Shown: in pieces, positions 1-12,500 of the stretch
Layout: every line of letters begins with the position of its first letter
How positions within the stretch are numbered: the stretch's first letter is position 1
The notes under the pieces: model-generated
Databases searched by the model: none
What the model was told of the DNA's origin: nothing
The model's input: the letters and a program-made list of their open reading frames with translations, nothing else
From: Nautilus pompilius
Lineage: Eukaryota; Mollusca; Cephalopoda; Nautilida; Nautilidae
Assembly (NCBI GenBank): GCA_018389105.1
Contig: JACATO010000048.1
Location: forward strand, 434,001 to 498,000
Direction of reading: 5' to 3'
DNA: 64,000 bases
Program-made: the position numbers and the translations under genes

Positions 1-995
1 TTTTTTTTTTTTTTGAAATAAATGTGTTGTTAATAAGAACAACATCTCATAATTAGTCAGTGAATAAGTGAAATTAATATACAGCATCTTTGCTGACAAG
101 AACTCATGTTTTATAGTCTTTGAGACCAACACCACTCTCAGCAGTCTTGTGATTGTTTTCATTGGCCTCTTCCCATTATCATGCCCTTCCACCTATTTTA
201 GCAGATTGAAACTCATATCAACAACATTTCCTTCCACTGACCAAGTTTGCAGCAGCTTCAGAAGGATCTATGGTCAATCATCATTTAATGTTTTTATTTT
301 TGTTATTATTCTATCAGTACAATATTACATTTATGCTGCCTGATTTAGGTATCACAAGACAGTGTGGCCAACTCAGTAGACCCCGCTCCACATATTGCCT
401 AAATTCTTTCACTCCAAACTCCAGTTAAGTTGAAGTCTTCTTTCTGCTGAAAACACTGTAGCTTTGTTTATTTATTACATAAATAAAATCGTTAACAAAG
501 ACTACATAGATTTATTTAATTTTTATAGTAAACTCAATGCAAAATTTTAAATTATGTTGGTTGACTTTAGACTATTAATTCTCATTTTATGCACATTTGG
601 TTTTTTTTCCATCTTACTTATTTAATAAATTAATAAAATTATTTTTATTATTATTATTATTCTATTGCTACTGCAATAATTTAAAATAAGTTTGAAGTCA
701 TGTAGTTTTAGTTTTTTATAATTAATTTTGCATCCAATGTTTCATGGCAATAGATGCTAAGGATTTCTGTTTTTTTGTTCCTTTTTTAAATAAATAAATA
801 CATTTCAATAACAAATTTAGTGTTCTGGAAAAAATTCATCTCATCAATATTTCAATATTCTTAATATATTATAATTATCCAATTGCATGAATATTATGAA
901 AGTAATGGATGTAATCAGTATCTGAAGCTATGAGATCTGGTTTACTCCCACTTCCAAAAAATGAAGAGTTCTAGTACTGTTTTCCAATGATGTGT
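1..995. other. AT-rich DNA without a recognisable gene
   Basis: The stretch opens with a T-run and contains several A/T homopolymers and short ATT repeats near 640-662. The only open frame, near 68-343, has no start context, splice signal or family resemblance. I see nothing functional here. Confidence 0.6.
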
Positions 996-999
996 GGTA

Positions 1000-1185
1000 A
1001 GATTTTGCAGGTTACTCTCGAATAACCTGCAATCTTAAACCACTCACCCCTCCACCACCAACCATACTGGGGTAACCTGCCTGCTTGGTCACCAAGATTA
1101 ATACTACCTTCTAGCTCACTGCTGTGAGATGTCCTTGGCCCATGAAAACCAGGACAGGGGTTCAAGCAGCAGCAAAGAAATAAAT
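1000..1185 (+). mobile_element. SINE, 3' part (truncated)
   Basis: This segment matches the tail of the SINE family seen elsewhere in the window. The stretch around 1070-1135, with a TTGGTCACCAAG motif followed by TGCTGTGAGATGTCCTT, aligns with the reverse complement of 45205-45320 and, more weakly, with 19330-19390. The tRNA-like head is absent, so the copy is 5'-truncated. It ends near a short A-rich stretch at about 1175. Confidence 0.55.
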
Positions 1186-1949
1186 GCATTTACTGTGCCA
1201 TGGCAGAAGCCAGATGTTTTACAAGCGATTTAGAGATATGGGCTAATCAGGGTAGGCAAAAAATTCTTTAATTCTGAAAGTATATTATAACCAGAGGCAA
1301 GATCAGTAGTAACCATAGCAAAACAACCAGGATTTAAAATCTTCAAAAAAAGAGGGAAAAAAGTTAAGGTAAAGGAAATAATATTATATATTTACTAAAA
1401 CATTTTAGATAATCAAGTAAATTTTCCAGCAAGAATTAAATAGCATGAAGAAATTGCAGAGATATTTTATCAGTTCCAGCAGCTTAATAATGACAAATGT
1501 TTTTTTTTTAATTTATATCAAAATAAACAAAGTCAAAAAATAATAATCCTCTATAAATGAAAGAAATACCACAATATTTCCTTTTTCTGCTCTGCATAAC
1601 AATGCTCATCCTGGTCACACCAGATGGGACAGCTTTAAGGACAGCCACTGATCCTTTTTTTCTTTGCCTGATTACCAAATATAGGCGATATATCAAGAAG
1701 TGACAACTAAGCCTATATATAAAGGGATTTTCTTACTTCGTTGTTTATCGCCATTCCTGCTATTCTACATTTCCCTTAAAGATAAGGATATAAATTCACC
1801 TTAAATGGCAGAACTCCAGTACATTCTTTGTTAGCCTGACTTTACCTTGACATTTCTATCTGACCTGTCCCAACACTTCAGTAAACACCTAGAATTCAGA
1901 TATCATTTGTTTGTCTGCTAATACTATCTTATTTTTTTAACTTCAAAGA

Positions 1950-1992
1950 TTGTGTGTGTGTGTGTGTGTGTGTGGTGTGTATGTGTGGTGTG
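1950..1992. repeat. TG microsatellite
   Basis: A nearly perfect (TG)n tract of about 25 bases is followed by an interrupted GTGTGTATGTGTGG tail. Confidence 0.9.
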
Positions 1993-3000
1993 TTTACGTA
2001 GCTCAGTTTAAAAACACAAATGTTCACTTTTATTAGGATGTGTTGTTTTTTCTTTAATGTTTTTAATTTAACTCTATTGTTTAAAATATTTTAACAAATT
2101 CTAGAACAGTGAAAGATGATAAACATTAAAATCCAGTATTTTAAAGTTGAAATATTTTTTCTTAAATTATAAATATTTTATCAGATCCTTTTCACAACTT
2201 TAAACTGTTTATGACTGACTATTCTATGTTAGAAATGTCTCTTTAAAATTGATAACATCCCTTAACCAGAAAAAAATATTAAAGGGAGCAAAATCATGAA
2301 TTAGCTAAACCTGGATAGATGGACAAACTTCATCCCTAGCTGTTACAATACTTGGAAGCTTATTACACAAGAAATGTTTTTATATATCTATTTTTTACAG
2401 GATATAATTCTTTGTATGTAACATCTCATGTACATTTAAGAAACATGCCTGATTATAATTTTTTTTTTTGTTAATTTATAATTTTAAAAAAGCAAAGTGT
2501 GTTCCTTGTCTACTAATTTGGACCTATAAAATACATGGCACCAAAGTCTGCACATCAGAAAATTGATCTTAGAACACACTCCTTCAGGATCCTGAAGTCT
2601 AACACTATGAACCATATTACAAAGAAATATTCTGGCAAACTATGCAAATATTGTTTCCACTGCAATTGCTTTTGTATGTAAAAGGAAATATTTACAGGAG
2701 GTTAGAAATTGGCCGATCACAGCACATCAAAAACAGATTGAATGGAGCAACAAAGTTGGATCTTTTTCTCAAGCCACCAGTTTTGTTGTCCACCTTCACC
2801 AACAAGAAAAAAACAACATTTTTGCTAGTCCAGATTTACAAACAGAAGAAAACCTTTATTTATAAACTTTCTTGAAGTTGAAGCAAATGTAATCATTAGC
2901 TTTACCACTTCAAATAATATTTGGCTGCTTTCTATTTATATAAGTAACTGAAATATAATTATATTCTGAATTGACAATGTTCCAAACTAAGGATCTATAA

Positions 3001-3047
3001 ACACACAACACACAGACAGAGAGACAGACAGACAGACAGACAGAGAC
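3001..3047. repeat. CA/GACA microsatellite
   Basis: A short ACAC tract passes into repeated GACA units (GACAGACAGACA) and then GAGACAAA. Confidence 0.9.
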
Positions 3048-4001
3048 AAAAAAAAATAACAATACTACATTTTCAAGTTTAATAAATCTGCAACTTAGAG
3101 AAGATTCAAGAACAGTGACACACTAAACTTTTTCCTTTAAGTATTTTTAGCATTATCAAGTTGATCATCAAAACAATTCATGGAAATAATGTAGACTAAA
3201 TTTTAATTACATATATTCACAGTATTTTCTTTATCTTGTCATCTAATGCCATCAAACTGTAAAACTTACTACTAATTTCCAAAAAAGTGTTGTTGGGATC
3301 AGTTTACTACTTGGGCTTATTTGAGTAAAGTCCTTTGAAAAAGAGAGCAGACAATACTGAAGTGAAACATAGATAATAAAGCAATAGAGGAACCCCCTGC
3401 AAACAGATTGGTCAACAAGTGGAAGATCTTTACCATCCACTGTTACCCAGGAGTCTCATGTACAAACAAACAGAAATAATGCTTTACAAAAGAATGTTCT
3501 GGTGGCTCACCACAACATGCTTGAGAATACTCAGATAGCCTATGGGAGGAAAAGTTACTTAACAGAAGACCAACTGCTGACCTCATCATTCAGAATCTAC
3601 CAAAACCAATGTTGTCATCTTCCTTGATACGACTGCTGATTTTAATAGTGTATGTGGAAGATGCATCAGAGGAAAAGCATTCGCAAGTATAAAGCAATTA
3701 ATTACTGGGCAGAATATCTCAGTAAGACTGAACAAGTCAAGAAGCAGAAAAATTAAACTCATTACAGGTATGCTACAGGGTAATATGTTGAATCCTCTCA
3801 TCATCATCTGGTATATTTCCAACCTTCTGCAAGTCAGTCATATATGCCTATGCAGATGGCATTGTTCTGAAAAACCAGCTAGAGTTGTGCAGAGGATGTA
3901 AAGAGAGCTAAACTAAGATTTAGCAGGACTAGTCCAGTAGGATAATAAACTAAAGCTAGAGTTCAGTCCCGCCAAAATGATGAATTTTCTTCACAACCAG
4001 C

Positions 4002-4546
4002 CAGGGCTGCATCAAGGAAATAGTGGGCCCAGGGCAAACAGATATTTTGGCCCCTGATATGTACTGTATTAATATCTTTTTTAAGCTCCGTCTACACATA
4101 CACCTTCCTCGCCTTACTGCTAAATGTATGTTTCCACAATCTCTGTGTCTACTCTATCTATGCAAAATGAATAAAATTAGAAAGGGAAATACTGTAGAAT
4201 ATATTTTATATTTACATAAAAAGCAGAGTTTCAGATATGAACTTTGCATGCTTTTTGCACAGAAAATTGCTGAATAATGTCATTAAAATCAATTCCACTC
4301 TTCGCCATAACTAAAAGACAAATAAAACTATGGATAAATCATGTTAATTTCATATTTAAAATTTATAAAAATCTAACTTACAATATTATTTTCTTTTAAA
4401 TTATTGATTGATTAAAACAAGATTAAAACAATAAAAATATACCATTATTTGATAAATTAAAATAAATAATATTATATTATTCGGGCCCCTCCAAATTGTG
4501 GGCCCTGGGCAAGTGCCCCGTTTGCCCTATGGTTGAAGCAGGCCTG
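4002..4546. mobile_element. Non-autonomous hAT-type element (MITE), 545 bp
   Basis: Both ends carry the 8-bp duplication CAACCAGC (3994-4001 and 4547-4554), the target-site length made by hAT transposases. The element starts CAGGGCTGCATCAA and its reverse complement starts CAGGCCTGCTTCAA, so it has terminal inverted repeats of about 14 bp. Further inside, both ends hold related GGGCCCAGGGCAA / TTGCCCAGGGCCC blocks. The interior is AT-rich and encodes no transposase, so it would need an enzyme supplied in trans. It sits inside the decayed LINE, and removing it together with one duplication joins the LINE halves. Confidence 0.88.
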
Positions 4547-5383
4547 CAACCAGCAGGAAAATGCCAAGCTTAACATTAAAAAGTTATAAATTTATTTAGG
4601 CCAAAAATTTTGTTTCATCAAACATTTACAAAACATCTGTCCCAATCTTGCCCAGAACTTAAACTTCTTAAGTGCTTCATTCCCAGTCACACGGCAGATA
4701 ACCTATTGCATAGCAGTGATACCTATACATAATATACCTTGAGCACCTGAGTCAAGGTAAAGAAACGAACATGAAGAGACTGGATGCAATTCTGATGGTG
4801 ACAGCCATAACCATCACAGGAGCAATGAAATCAAGAACAAGACTACCCTACAGGAAGCAGCCCAAGAAAAATACCAAAAGAAGGTGAAAGCAATCAAAAG
4901 GGAAATCTAAACTGTATCTTTTCCAGACTATGCATGCAGTCAACTCATATTGAGCAGAAAAGAGACAAACAGGATGAAAAAATTGTTACTTCCAGCACTT
5001 TATCAAGTTAGGCAGGTGTGCAAAGTGAGACAAAAAATATATTTGTACTTAAGAGAAAACTGACTTCTTGCAATCCTTCTCACAAATAAAATGACCTCGT
5101 GATAATGAAATATTTTTTTTTTTCAATGGTTCTGGTGATTCAAAGAGACCTAAAAAAAAAAACAGATTAGAAAATTATAGAGACCACTAGAGGGAGGCTG
5201 CAGATCTTCACAGGTGATTTCTCAGACTCAAGTATGATGAAGATGATGATGATTAATGCAATGGAGAAGTCTTCCTAGGAGCAACAAACATAAAGACAAT
5301 CAGCACAAGAGACCGATATGCTCCAATTTTACTGCTGAATGTAAAGTCGCTAAGGCTCTGCAGAAAGTTTAGACTTGAGGAGC

Positions 5384-5404
5384 ACGCACGCACACACACA
5401 CACA
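5384..5404. repeat. CA microsatellite
   Basis: A CACG/CA tract (CACGCACGCACACACACA) lies within the LINE RNase H region and interrupts it. Confidence 0.85.
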
Positions 5405-6602
5405 AACCAGCTTCAATGGTTTCCAGACAACAGCACAGCTATGAAAAGTCAAAAAAGCAAAAGAAATCCTTGAGCTAAAAGTATCATGATGACATTCAAA
5501 ATCCCTAAAGGTGATGGACAAATAAATGACGTTCTGTTGTAGTGGATGCCAGCATACACTGGCATAGTCCAAAAACGAACTATCAGAAAGAACAGCAAAA
5601 TGGGAAAGTGTGGCTGAGAACATTATCATGGAAGTGATTTCAGAGGCCATCACAAAAGATACCTCTACCCTATAGTGAACAGGTAATACAGTAAAAGTTT
5701 ATAATCCATTTGTGCACAATGAACTGACAAGAAAACCACCAGTCTGATGAGACCTGAGATCAAATAATATGGCTTATATTAGTTGATGCAGATACCACAG
5801 TGACATATTCACTATGTAACCAATGACACAGGTATGCTATTGTCAATGCTGAGAAAATGAACTCTTTAAAAAGCATACGACAGAAGAATCCCTGTAACAG
5901 AAGCCAAGAGTTGTGCAATTCCTAACCATGACACATGGAAGAGTCTGTAGACTGACACATGATGGCAACAAATGATAATCTAGTCCATCTATAGCATTTT
6001 AAAGATTTCATCACACAAATCTAAAGAGTTAAATGGCAATAATAAAAAAATTATATCAACATTATTTTATCTTAAATAAAACTTACTTGTAAATAACATT
6101 TTTAATAATAGTTTAATAAAACAATATTATAAAACCATAATTACTGGTGAATAACTGTTTATAAATTTAAATTAAATAAATCACTCAAAACGTTTTCACC
6201 AAATGTCCATGAAAAGTAATAAATTAGCTTTTTAAAGCTGCAATCGTAAGTACATTCAGCTATAAAATACTTGCAATTCTAATTTCTTGTGTACAGAATT
6301 TAATAAATTTTTTGTTAAAAATAAAATTCCTTTTCTGTGTATAAAAGAATAAATGGTTATTAATTAGATGCAAATAAATTATCAATAAAATAAAACTTAA
6401 AATGTATACAATTTGTCTTGTTAAGTTTAGTATAAACAATGGTTCTCAAACTAAGAGTTGATGGAGGCACAAGAAGAAAGATAGGGTTGCAAAGTTGGCC
6501 AATGTCATGATTATATTCATACAACATTTAATCTTTTGATTGCTTTTGATGTATCAAAATAATTGAAAACATACAGAATATCCACAATAACAACTGCAAC
6601 TG

Positions 6603-6619
6603 ATATATATATATATATA
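6603..6619. repeat. TA microsatellite
   Basis: A (TA)n tract of about 16 bases lies just inside the left end of the Tc1-like element. Confidence 0.85.
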
Positions 6620-6669
6620 AATATACACAATGCATTATTACAAAAATATACAAAAACAAAATAAATATG

Positions 6670-7560
6670 TTGTACACTGTATTAGTATTTGGTATGTGAG
6701 CCCTTTCATTTATATAGAGCATGAAACCCTGTTTTCATGTTCCTATACAGGTTATCAGTGTATAATTGTGAAATGCAGTTCCAAATATCCTGTAGTGCTT
6801 TCCACAATTTATCCAAGGTGTTTGGTTGCTGTTTTACTTTCTCAGTAGCTATACAACCCCATATAGCCTCAATGATATTCGTATCAAGACTTTATGTAGG
6901 CCAAGGCATCTTTGTAAGTATTCTATCAGCCTGTTTACATTCCAGATAGTTATTCACCACATTTGCTTTATGCTTAGTGTCACTGTCATGTTGGAAACTT
7001 AATCTCCACATGAGGGAATGGCATGAGGGATGAGAACCTGTCCATCTGTACCTATTGTAAATCAGTTCACATTTAATTTTATGCAAATTTTTTAGACCCC
7101 TGGCTGATACAAAGCCCCACACTTGCATTGATTCACTTCCATGCTTCAATATGGCTATTATACCACTCCCCAATCCACCCACCTCTGAAAAAACTGTCAT
7201 TGATTAGTGCCAAACAGTTTAAACTTGGATTCATCAATAAAGAGCACCTTCTTCCTCGTTTGATCATCTCACTGCTTCATTTCTACAGACCATTTCAACC
7301 TTGCTATTTGGTTGCTTCTCCTCAACAAACATTTTCAGGCAACTACACATCCATGGAAACCACTTCACACAATGTGAATCATACTGTTTTATAAAAACAT
7401 TAACACTCATACTTGCAGCTAAGTATTCGCTAAGTCTCTATTGGTCTTCGTTAACTACGTCTATTGCTAACAGTACCAGTTTTGCATATCCATCTCAAAT
7501 TCTTGCATACAGCCTCTTCTAAAACATGAAGTCAGGCTGCCATCTGCTGCATGAAGTCAT
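6670..7560 (-). pseudogene. Tc1/mariner transposase remnant (DDE, 38-residue spacing)
   Basis: The protein would cut and paste its own element through a DDE catalytic triad. Read on the minus strand, VLFIDESKFKLF (about 7214-7250) carries the first Asp. It is followed by VWGFVSARGLKNLHKIK (about 7070-7122), the conserved VWG block, then FQHDSDTKHKA with the second Asp near 6987. After MPWP comes a TAA, and then NIIEAIWG retains the Glu. Counting the stop as one residue gives 38 positions between the second Asp and Glu, whereas classic Tc1 has 34. The carboxyl end (LWKALQDIWNCIS...) runs to a stop near 6718. Upstream of the first Asp the frame is broken and the DNA-binding part is hard to read. 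Several in-frame stops make it non-functional. The spacing resembles the DD38E group of Tc1 elements described as Intruder; the assignment is tentative. Confidence 0.8.
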
Positions 7561-8016
7561 TTTCACTGACTAAGACCTTAATTTCTAATCACTTGTCATG
7601 TGATATTTATTTCTCAGGAGCCAGAGTCTTCACCACATTAATCACTGCCTGTACTTTTATAGTCACTATGCAGGTGTGGAACCTTATGATTGCTTACATG
7701 ACAACCAATCACTGTGTAACATATCAACATGTGACTTACAATGGAGCATTTCATTTTTACACACAAGATGTGATTCTGTCACATATTTGAATTTTATACC
7801 AAGTTTTTTTTTTTCTATTTCCAGTATTTTCCATTGGATAATCCACACCAGTTACTTCCAATAACACCCTGAAATGCAGTTATTCTGCAGCCAAGGATGT
7901 GGAATTATACTATTTTACCTCTGTTGCTTTCTTAAACGGTGCTGGGAGTTCAGACCACAAGAATGTCTCATTGTGCTAATGGAGGCACCCTGAGAAACAT
8001 TTGGGAACTGCTGATG

Positions 8017-9415
8017 TAAACGATATTGGTAGTTTTCTGACCAATGATATTTATATTTTCTAAAAAATTTTGTTATTCACAAGTGTACTATGCATGTGCC
8101 ATTTCTTTCACAACCAAATACTATATCATCTACAGAATGCATTCTAAAATATTTAAATTCGATATAGATTATTCATGAAAAGTTTGAACAGATTAGTCCT
8201 TTAAATATAACAAGCAAGCAAGAACAAAATCATATGTAAGTCAGCTCCTCTTAGTTGACTGAGTTTTTAAAATAGATTTCTAACACACAATTACTAAATG
8301 GGCAGGGAATTATTTTAAACAGTTTATTTTTGGTTTTCTAGCATTTAACAACCCTTTATCAGTTTATATCATGCCTGACATAATAGATCTAAAAATATTC
8401 TTCAGTAACTTTACAAGTAATAATCTGAAATGTGTGCCATTTTCTGCCAATGTTTGAGTGATACACACACACCATCTGCGAGAAAAAAAACATAAAAACT
8501 GCTAAGAAATTGGGTTTATTTAATTTCTGATGACTTTTATTGCCTTCATATAGGTTTCCAAATGATCTTAGTCACAAGTCTGAATGGTGAAGTAGCCCTG
8601 TTAAACTTGAAATAATAATGCTTTATATTTTTTTGTGTACATGCCAAACTGTGACACGTCTGAATGCAACATTGATAACATCACTGAACCCAATACCAAA
8701 GTACTGGTTTTATTTGCCAGTGAACATGTTGGCATATTTATTTGTTATTTATAGCAAGAGATAGCAGAATAATGTGAAATATTCATCAAAAAGAATGACA
8801 AGTGAGAAAATACTTGTTTTGTCTAAAAATAATTCCATAGGAAAACTACTTTTTCTGTTTTCACAGACTATCATTAAATATCTTGATTTTATAAGCCCTT
8901 TTCAGCTACTTCCTCTCTTTAAACAACAGCTTTTGTATCTACTCATCACAAAGAAAAAAAGATGTTGAACATTTTTTAAAAAATTAATTCATTAAATGGA
9001 AAAATAGAACAATCAATCATTAAAAAATTATAAATAACAAAATTTTAAATAGCCAATTTTTTTTCCTTAATTAAAAAAAAAGTTGAAGGAAATTGTTTTA
9101 ACAGCATTAGAAATGAATGCAATTAAATACATAAAAAAAGGTCTTTCAGGGATATTTAAAAAAGATTTCAAGAGACTAAGAAATCTGAAAAGACCTGCAC
9201 ATGCCAAACTTTTTACAGCAGCATTTAGTTTCCATTTCAGCAGATACTAATAATAAACAGTCAATAAATTTTAAAAAGTTGGAACAAGATCAATGATGCC
9301 ATATGGAAATTAAACTTCCCACAAATACACCAACCATCCCTCTTAAAAGCAAGCTCTGAATTCATCTTAATGTTCTATGGTGGCGTTTTTTTTGCTCATT
9401 TAAAAGCAGTTAGAA
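8017..9415. other. AT-rich DNA, no gene seen
   Basis: There is no repeat from the families found elsewhere in the window, and no open frame with plausible splice context. Confidence 0.5.
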
Positions 9416-9580
9416 GGGTGGTGTGCTGGTCCATTGGTTAGTCTACTGGACTGCTGAGACTGAGGGCTCAGGTTTACTTCCTGTTGTAAGAGAGGCTCAG
9501 TTTGGCAAACCTTCCAGGAATGGTTTCTTCTCTCTCATTTTCACCAGAGTTGTCTGTGTGCACCAACAACAACCAGTTAG
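9416..9580 (+). mobile_element. SINE head and body fragment
   Basis: The head TGGTCCATTGGTTAGTCTAC, then CTGGACTGCTGAG, resembles a tRNA with an A-box-like GGTTAG segment and a degenerate B-box (CAGGTTTACTTCC). The body GGTTTCTTCTCTCTCATTTT then CACCAG matches the SINE copies at 25680 and 37075 (reverse). The right part diverges after about 9580, so the tail is missing. Confidence 0.65.
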
Positions 9581-12500
9581 AACTCGTTTAGACCACAATA
9601 CAGAAGTTTGTTTCTTGGCTTTTCCAGAGATAATTTACAAGGCTCATTTGTTATTTATCTGTAACCAAAAGGGAACCAAAGGTAAATTCTAAGAATATGA
9701 AAATTACAAGATGATTTTCTGCACAATTATGAAAGAAAAAAATGTCGATACCAGCTAAATGGAAGTTCTGGTATGGAATAGAAATGTGTGAAAAAGACAC
9801 TCTAATCAGGTTGAATGGCCAAAGAAACAAATAACAAAAAAAATTATTTTTTTCCAAAAACTAAAAGTTTTTTTGTTTTTCTAAATTACCCCCACATCTG
9901 ATTTTTTTTACACTTTGGTTTATAGTGTTAAAAAACTAATCATCTTTATTTTATAATGATTTATTAAAAAGGATAAAAAATACCGGTCAAAACTGGTTTT
10001 AACATTGTCAATCTGAGTAAAGTCTCCTCTGACTAATTCTTGGTAATGTCGCTCCCACACCTTTTACCAAGTCTATCTAGATTATTTCAAGTATGATAAG
10101 TAAGAGTAATGATTATTAAGTAAATGTTAGGAAGTCATTTTCCAGATGAGTAATGCAGGAAGAGATGGATGGTGGCTCATTAACTACACAAATATCCATG
10201 AATTTCTGCTTCCCCATGTGCATGCATGCACGCACACACACATCCCACATGTAAAAGGACTTTTAATGTTCTTGACAAGTGTAAAAAATCAAGATTTTGT
10301 TTAACTTAATTCCTTTTCCAAAATGAGATTTCTCCATGATTTACAGCTTGTTATTACCATGACTTCAATTGAAACATATTATGACGTATTAATAAATTAA
10401 CATTTAATTTGCTTTACTTTTGTTCTTACATCAAAGGTTCACAAGAAAAAGAAACAGTTTTATTATCCATCAACTGTCACTAATATTATGGAAAAAAAAC
10501 TGCACTTTAATATCAAGAATATGAGTTTATAAAAAAGAGATTCTGTCAATGAACTATTTCTCAACATCTGTTTTAGCCATTTTTTAAAAAAATTTTCTCA
10601 TTTCTATTTTTTTTTTACTACAGATTATAAAATGTGTCAGAATTTTGAGTAAATCATTTACACACTAAAGAGTTTGTTCCTACTAAAAACAACCCAAAAC
10701 AAACATGGTAAAAACTAGATAGTTAGTTCTGGCATTTACCACTCTCTTGTTAATAAAACCAGAGGAATCTATGATTCAGAAATCTTCTCCTATCACCATC
10801 ATCAGGATGTAGTCCTGAAGAAGACTGGTTTGCAATGATTTTAGTTTTCAGTAGATACCTTTAGTAGGAATTTCTAACTCTTTCTCAAAATTATATCCTG
10901 ATGATGGCAACAATGAAAGATCACGAAAACATGGGTTCCTCAAGTTAATTCTATGGTAAAGATGATGGGAAATAGCCAAGAACTTTCCAGTCTTAGTCTT
11001 AAACACTACAGAACTTGGTTGTTACTGTTTTGTTTTTTTCTATTTTTAAATTAGTTTAACCAGATAAATCTTAGGCTGTACTGAAGATAAGCAAATAAAT
11101 ATTAAAAATTAATAGAAATTTTAAAAATATAGCTTAAGTTTTAATAATAATAATGCACTTTATTTACTTTTTCAAGAAAGATTTTGACTTCGCTTTTTTT
11201 TCTTTGAAAAGGAGAGAGTTATTTGTGGGGCGAGTGAGTGGTCAAACTAACCATTTAATATCTAAATTTAACTTTCCTTTTACTAACTCAAGAAAAGGTG
11301 ATAATATCATGCAACTAAGAAAAAAAGCATAAAAGCAGCAAAAATCATTTACTTTCAACTCATTATTTCTAAAAAATAAATCCTTGATCATATTTTTATA
11401 CAACCCTCTGTTTCTGATGCTTTCTAGGTTAGTTAAACTCTGCATAATATCAAATAGTGAACTTTAATCCCACTGTAAATGTGAAAGTGTAGCTCACATT
11501 ACAACATTCTTCCCAAGCCAAAGCTGGTAAACATATGTACCTGTAACTGGGGGCCCAGACAATCAATCAACTGCAGTAGCAACACTAGACAATGGAAGGT
11601 GATGAATGTATTGATTGTCCTTCCTGCTGGAAACCTTTGTGAATGAAATGCTGGCTTCTATCATGACAACTAACTTTTACACACAACAAGAATCTGTAAA
11701 AATTGGGTCTGCTACAGGGATACAAAACATGCAATATACAACTACAGAGTTTATAATGAAATTCTATATTAAGCTAACACAAAAGGTTTGGAAAACCATA
11801 TAAAGGAAAGCAGTCATACCGAAACTCGGCATGATAGTTTGTTTAAATCACAACAAACTAATTTTCAAATGGCATTTATACCCATAAATTTTCATCTTTT
11901 ATCCAACATTATCTCAATATCAAATGATTATTTTCATATTACACATTATGTATAAATGAATTATAAGACTCTTGCAGAACAAAAAAAAAAAATAGAAAAT
12001 AAATAAAGAACATAATATAATAAATTATTCATAGTTACATTGCTTGATGGATTTTTTTGGTTGTGGTAGTTAAATGTGTATGTGTACACTTTGTGCCTCT
12101 GTTTAACGGTAATATAGATCAACAATCACAAATTGCTGAATTATTAACACAAATCTGTAGCTTTTAGCTAAAAACAGGAACAGTTTACAAACACTTTACT
12201 GATTGAAGCTGAATGGTTGCTATACATGACAAATTTTATTTTCTTTTTCTTCATTTTCAGTTGTTCAAAGTAAAAATCTATTGCTAATGATCTCCATAGT
12301 TTTAGAACAAAAAAATATGTTTAAATATCATGGAAGAGAAACTTGACGATGTTTTTTTTTTTTACGACAAATAACTTCCACATGACGATATCCGTTATTT
12401 TATGCATCAGCTAAACTACTGTGCATCTCTTCTACTAAATTTTTTTTCATCAGAAATAAAACCAAAACAACAAATGGGTTCATGCTCAAAACTAGTAATT

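Larger units (their letters stand above)
1190..3480. other. AT-rich stretch with microsatellites, no gene seen
   Basis: It contains a TG-rich microsatellite at 1950-1992 and a CA/GACA microsatellite at 3001-3047. Short open frames near 1508-1696 and 2642-2875 show no domain or splice context. The stretch just before 3500 may be the upstream edge of the LINE that follows, but homology is too weak to set a boundary. Confidence 0.5.
3500..6020 (+). pseudogene. LINE ORF2 remnant (reverse transcriptase and RNase H), dead
   Basis: In shifting plus-strand frames the sequence translates into degenerate pieces of a non-LTR retrotransposon ORF2. In order they are: a fragment like the RT palm start (VVIFLDTTADFNSVC, near 3611); the LITGMLQGNMLNPL segment that corresponds to the usual G-x-LQGS-x-LSPLLF motif (about 3760-3800); YAYADGIVL, the YADD catalytic box with the second Asp changed to Gly (about 3841-3870); SPAK, near 3969; and, after an insertion at 4002-4546, a YLG...HLQNICPNL thumb-like segment (about 4590-4650). 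Further on, LLxWMPAYTGI (about 5530-5565) matches the LQWxPAHxGI end of the RNase H domain. Stops and frameshifts are everywhere, so it cannot be functional. RNase H plus this RT layout points to the Jockey/I-type LINEs; the clade is my inference. A perfect 8-bp duplication shows the hAT element landed in it later. Confidence 0.7.
6435..8016 (-). mobile_element. Tc1-like transposon, about 1.58 kb, DD38E-type
   Basis: The ends are imperfect inverted repeats: the left reads AATGGTTCTCAAACT with a TGATGGAGGCA block inside, and the right, reverse-complemented, reads CAGCAGTTCCCAAATG with GGTGCCTCCATT inside. A TA dinucleotide lies just outside each (6433-6434 and 8017-8018), as expected for Tc1/mariner target duplication. 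A third end choice giving an imperfect 8-bp duplication (GTATAAAC / ATGTAAAC) is possible but less consistent with the coding content. The length is normal for Tc1. The transposase lies on the minus strand and is degenerate. Confidence 0.75.

Noticed and set aside
9423-9692. 89-codon plus-strand open frame
   Set aside because: Its first half is SINE sequence and the rest lacks coding character.
10795-10907. Short inverted pair CACCATCATCAGGAT / ATCCTGATGATGG
   Set aside because: Only about 13 bp matches, with no target duplication or additional structure; could be chance.
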